In this document: positions 9,119 through 12,215 of the stretch, piece by piece | Numbering within the stretch: the first letter of the stretch is position 1 | How the letters are laid out: every line of letters starts with the position of its first letter | Assembly (NCBI GenBank): GCA_918026815.1 | Contig: CAKJVC010000056.1 | Location: forward strand, 1-12,215 | Length of the DNA: 12,215 nucleotides | Source: Chalara sp. BL73 | Lineage: Eukaryota; Ascomycota; Leotiomycetes; Helotiales | Direction: 5' to 3' | Made by a program: the position numbers and the translations under genes | Notes under the pieces: model-generated | What the model saw: the letters and a program-made list of their open reading frames with translations, nothing else | What the model was told of the DNA's origin: nothing | The model's database searches: none

Positions 9119-9503
9119 AAACCGATTAGCAGCCTTCTCCCCAGGCGACACCGCTGGCTATTTGTCCAAAGAGTGTCAGCGTCCTTCGCCTTGTCTATTA
9201 CATGAGAAGCGCCTGCAGGCACGCTATCGGAAAATATTTACATTCAATACTAATGGGCATCTTAAGAATAAAGCTAAGCCGCTTGCTACACATTGGACAC
9301 GGCTCATTCATAGTTATATTCCTAGTTTGTACCAAAGTTGCATCATGCTATATACCATGTTACGACCGCGCATTCGATCCATAAGACTATCAAGTATATG
9401 AAGCAGAGGAATCCATAATCGATCGATATCCATAGTCCAAGAGATCTATACAATTAGACAGAAAGCACGTTTCCTTTGCTTCTGTAAAATAAGCGCCACG
9501 GCA

Positions 9504-12215
9504 TTAGCGGAAGTACTTGCGAATTCCTTCTGCCATGACTGTCCTGTTCTTGCTAGGACTTTTTCGTACCCTGCTTCTACCCCATCTCGTATGTTTCTGT
9601 ATCTTTTCTGAGCGAGAATCCTGAGGCGCGGATTGCACAGAAGCGTTGTCTTTCCCTTCGTTAACCAGAGTCATTGAACCCATTCTATGGGTAGGTATTG
9701 AGTTCGCCGGATTTGAGCCCAAGCTATTGGCACTTGATGTTCTCAGGGGTGGTGTGATGATGCACCTTCCATCTGGTGCCCAGCTATGTTTGAGTGGCTG
9801 GCTCATGATGCCTTCGGATCCTATATCTAGATACTAAATCAGTAGATGTCTTTACAGGGAATTCTTCATAAACCACTCTGCAACGAAGTTACTAACCTTT
9901 GGGTCCGCTCAACGTTGCGGCAAGATAATCAAATGGATCGCGTTGAACGTTCTCCTTCTCGTCGGCAATGGCTGAAAGTCGTAATCTATCTAGGTCTTCG
10001 CTGTCAAATATAGAGGCAGCCTCGCTTGAAATGTGCTCAGCTCGCATAATACTAGGCTTCATGGCTTCAACGTTCACAATTAACTCGCCATCGGTAGGCT
10101 TATGTATGCTTGCCATGCTACTTGAACGCTTAGTGAAGTTGCTCGCAATACTTGCCACGCTGAGCTTTCGCATTATGGAGCTGGCAGATGTGCGGACATC
10201 TCCTCGAGCTCGACCAACCATGCCTGGGAAAGGAAGAAGTTCGCGACTCCAGACGTCAGCAAGAAGTGCTTCAAGTCGTATTCGTTCGCCACGAAGTGGC
10301 GCAAGGACAGGAATGCGTTTCGTTGATAAGAGTGACTGGGATCTGTTTATAGATGTGCTTGCAGCAGAGATTCCAATATCCTTGAATGCCGTTGTATTCT
10401 TGATAATTACATGGCAAAGCCCAGTCATCTGTCCTATGGTTGTTGCTCTATGAATCGACATTCGTCTGGCGATAGTCCCTGTCGCTGAGTTGGCCTGTGA
10501 AGAGTCTTTATTGCAAGCAATTCACTAACCTGGTTTTCCAAAAATCGTTCCCAAAGATTTAACATCTAATGTTAAGAAGCTCATTGACGTTTCTTCTCTT
10601 GCATCGACACAGGAGTTACAAGGCTGAGCAGCAAGACGCTCACGCCATTCAGTCTCCTCTTTTGGTGAGCATGCACTCATTGTGAGTTCAAGTAGCTGGT
10701 GGTCAATCTCGAATACCAATTTCCACGAGAATAAGGCGGTATGGCATTGCAGCCCTGTTTTTCATCAGAAGTATTCAAGGAAGACTTGAAAATACAGCAT
10801 ATGAGATAGCCTATAGCTTGTACGAACCTCTACCATTGTCAAGCTCTTCTACTCTCATATCACTGCGGCCGATCCATGCTTGAATCGTATAAACTTGCTC
10901 AGGTCTGGCAGCAGAAGCAAGTAACAAATAGTCGCGGTACAAAAGGCAGATCAGATACTGTCCTTCGACACCATCTTTCGTTTGCCAGGACACGTACAGC
11001 ACACCGCATAGATTGATATGACCTAGATTCCGAACTGAAACTTTGGAGCGAGTCTCCGACTTGATAAATGTTATTAGCTTTTGCCCATATTATTTGAGCT
11101 ATACACACCTGTGCGTGAAGTAAGAGCCTATCCTGTAATATCCATGATTTTTCAATAGCGATCTTCATATGAGGATCATCAGTGGCTCGGTTGATTTCTG
11201 CTGTTGCTTCTCGTAACCGAATGAGGACATTCTCGATCGCTAGGTGTGAGTCGGGGCAGTCACAAACGGGGGTCTGCTTTAAAAGTTCTCCAAAAAGAAG
11301 GGGGTATTTGCAAACACGTTGGAGTGGCTATTCTCAATATTAGTGCGAGCTAGTTGATGTTCTCAAAAATCAAACCTTAACGAGAAGGTCACCGGTTGTC
11401 AGGGCCTTTTTGGCAATATTGGTTTTGGTGTTGAGTGACGCCAGAGCCGTAGCTAAAGCTTCAAGTCCTTTTTCAAAAGCAAGCCACTGTGGCATTGTCC
11501 TATAGGTAGCTGTGACATCCTTCAACATAATTTCATACTTGGCACCATATTCCTCGTAGACAAAAAATCGACTAAGCTATGCAGCCATCTATCAGTAAGG
11601 TGTTACTGAACGTACTGCTTATTTGCTTACCCTTTGTCCGAAAGCTCTGGCAACTTCTGCTGCGGTTTGAGGCTCGATAGTCATCCCTGGAACCTTCTGC
11701 AGCCACGCACCATTACTTGTGTGCTCTGGGACAGCATCAAGGCTTCGCCATCTGTTATGGCCATGAGTTGGCGGTGTGGGCTTATTCTCCTCGATGCAAT
11801 TGACATTCATGTAATCTGAACAAGGAATTATCTTATGGAGATCTCTCAGCAGCCCTTCATGCATCTCGATAATCTCACTGAGATTAAGATTGATCGAGGC
11901 TCTTAAGTTCGGTGTGAGCGATGGAATGGAGCCCATGAGATTTACATATGCCTTGAATTTAGTTATTGAATAGCCTTATTAATTGAATTTCATGCAAGAA
12001 TAAACTCACGTGCTGTAGAAACTTTACATCAGCTACATAGTTCTCCTCCGTGGTAATGAGTTCTTCTAGCACATGGCGACGCTGAAGAAGGCGGGCGGTC
12101 ACTCCTTGATCAACAGCACTTCTAGCGATAAAGGAGTTATCTTCTGATCGTCTCCCTATCTGCGAAGTTCTGCTGCTGATTTCCGTCCTATTATGGTGTG
12201 ACGAGACCCCAGTTC
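9504..12215 (-). CDS. Rho guanine-nucleotide exchange factor (DH-PH), N-terminus missing
   Basis: Eight exons on the minus strand join in frame into about 770 residues and run off the right edge: 12215-12010, 11951-11631, 11576-11376, 11327-11109, 11059-10828, 10754-10530, 10484-9897 and 9826-9504 (TAA). The DH domain starts at LEELITTEENYVADVKFLQ (exon 1) and ends in exon 4. Its best signature is PLQRVCKYPLLFGELLK, the conserved helix that contacts the GTPase. A polar insert of roughly 50 residues sits inside the DH domain in exon 2. A PH-like domain follows (exons 5-6), with GVLYVSWQTK, LICLLYRDYLLLA and, near its end, SWKLVFEIDH and EETEWRERLA. The rest is low-complexity and Ser/Arg-rich, ending in a basic tail RKSPSKNRTVMAEGIRKYFR, and is probably disordered and regulatory. 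Such proteins load GTP on Rho/Cdc42-type GTPases at sites of polarised growth or septation. Introns are 45-73 bases. The last acceptor is ambiguous (9827 or 9821, a two-residue difference). I cannot say which GTPase it serves or match it to a named fungal GEF. Confidence 0.9.

Larger units (their letters stand above)
6799..9503. other. 2.7-kb gap without a supportable gene
   Basis: The first few hundred bases should contain the promoter of the membrane-protein gene (minus strand) and the last few hundred the 3' region of the RhoGEF gene. In between, short open frames on both strands (for example 7025-7267 and 7418-7675 minus, 8109-8336 plus, 8632-9045 minus) overlap one another, show no family resemblance and lack a consistent codon pattern or plausible splice joins. 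Simple repeats occur at 8168-8186 and 8596-8620, and CACGTG hexamers at 8993-8998 and 9113-9118. I see no transposon termini, tRNA or clear gene remnant. Confidence 0.45.

Noticed and set aside
9968..10453. 161-residue plus-strand open frame
   Set aside because: It is an exact shadow of RhoGEF exon 7, whose frame joins correctly at both splice sites.
1..12215. Search for tRNA genes, CRISPR arrays, transposon ends and secondary-metabolite genes
   Set aside because: No cloverleaf with a T-loop motif, no spaced repeats, no long terminal or inverted repeats and no transposase, reverse transcriptase or biosynthetic domains were found by eye.

Overview
The window looks like nuclear DNA of a filamentous ascomycete. 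Genes carry short GT-AG introns (45 to 73 bases) with CTAAC/CTAAT/CTGAT-type branch sites. They lie on both strands with long gene-free gaps, and the recognisable proteins are typical Pezizomycotina families. The N-terminus of the kinase copy resembles Leotiomycetes proteins as I remember them, which is only a weak hint of class.

Layout, left to right. 1-655 (minus) is the 5' part of a Polo-like kinase (cdc5/plkA type) copy with a frame break and a damaged catalytic loop, cut by the window edge; I call it a pseudogene. 1579-2340 (plus) is an intact two-exon OPA3-like mitochondrial protein. 2978-3888 (plus) is a protein-coding-looking region of unknown function whose frame is broken at least once. 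4505-5038 (plus) is an intact three-exon, 113-residue SBDS N-terminal-domain protein of the yeast Rtc3/YHR087W type. 6261-6798 (minus) is an intact three-exon, 143-residue four-helix membrane protein of a fungus-specific family (DUF7727-like). 9504-12215 (minus) is the last eight exons of a large Rho guanine-nucleotide exchange factor with DH and PH domains; its N-terminus lies beyond the right edge.

The genes do not form a pathway or cluster. They concern separate housekeeping roles: cell cycle (decayed copy), mitochondrial morphology, ribosome/RNA-related stress response, an uncharacterised membrane protein, and Rho signalling. I see no mobile element, CRISPR, tRNA, rRNA or biosynthetic cluster. 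The most notable feature is the contrast between four genes whose exons join without error and two neighbouring regions with clear homology or coding character but broken frames. This points to real gene decay more than to poor sequence quality. About half of the window has no gene I can support, notably 6799-9503 and the 1.2-kb convergent gap 5039-6260.
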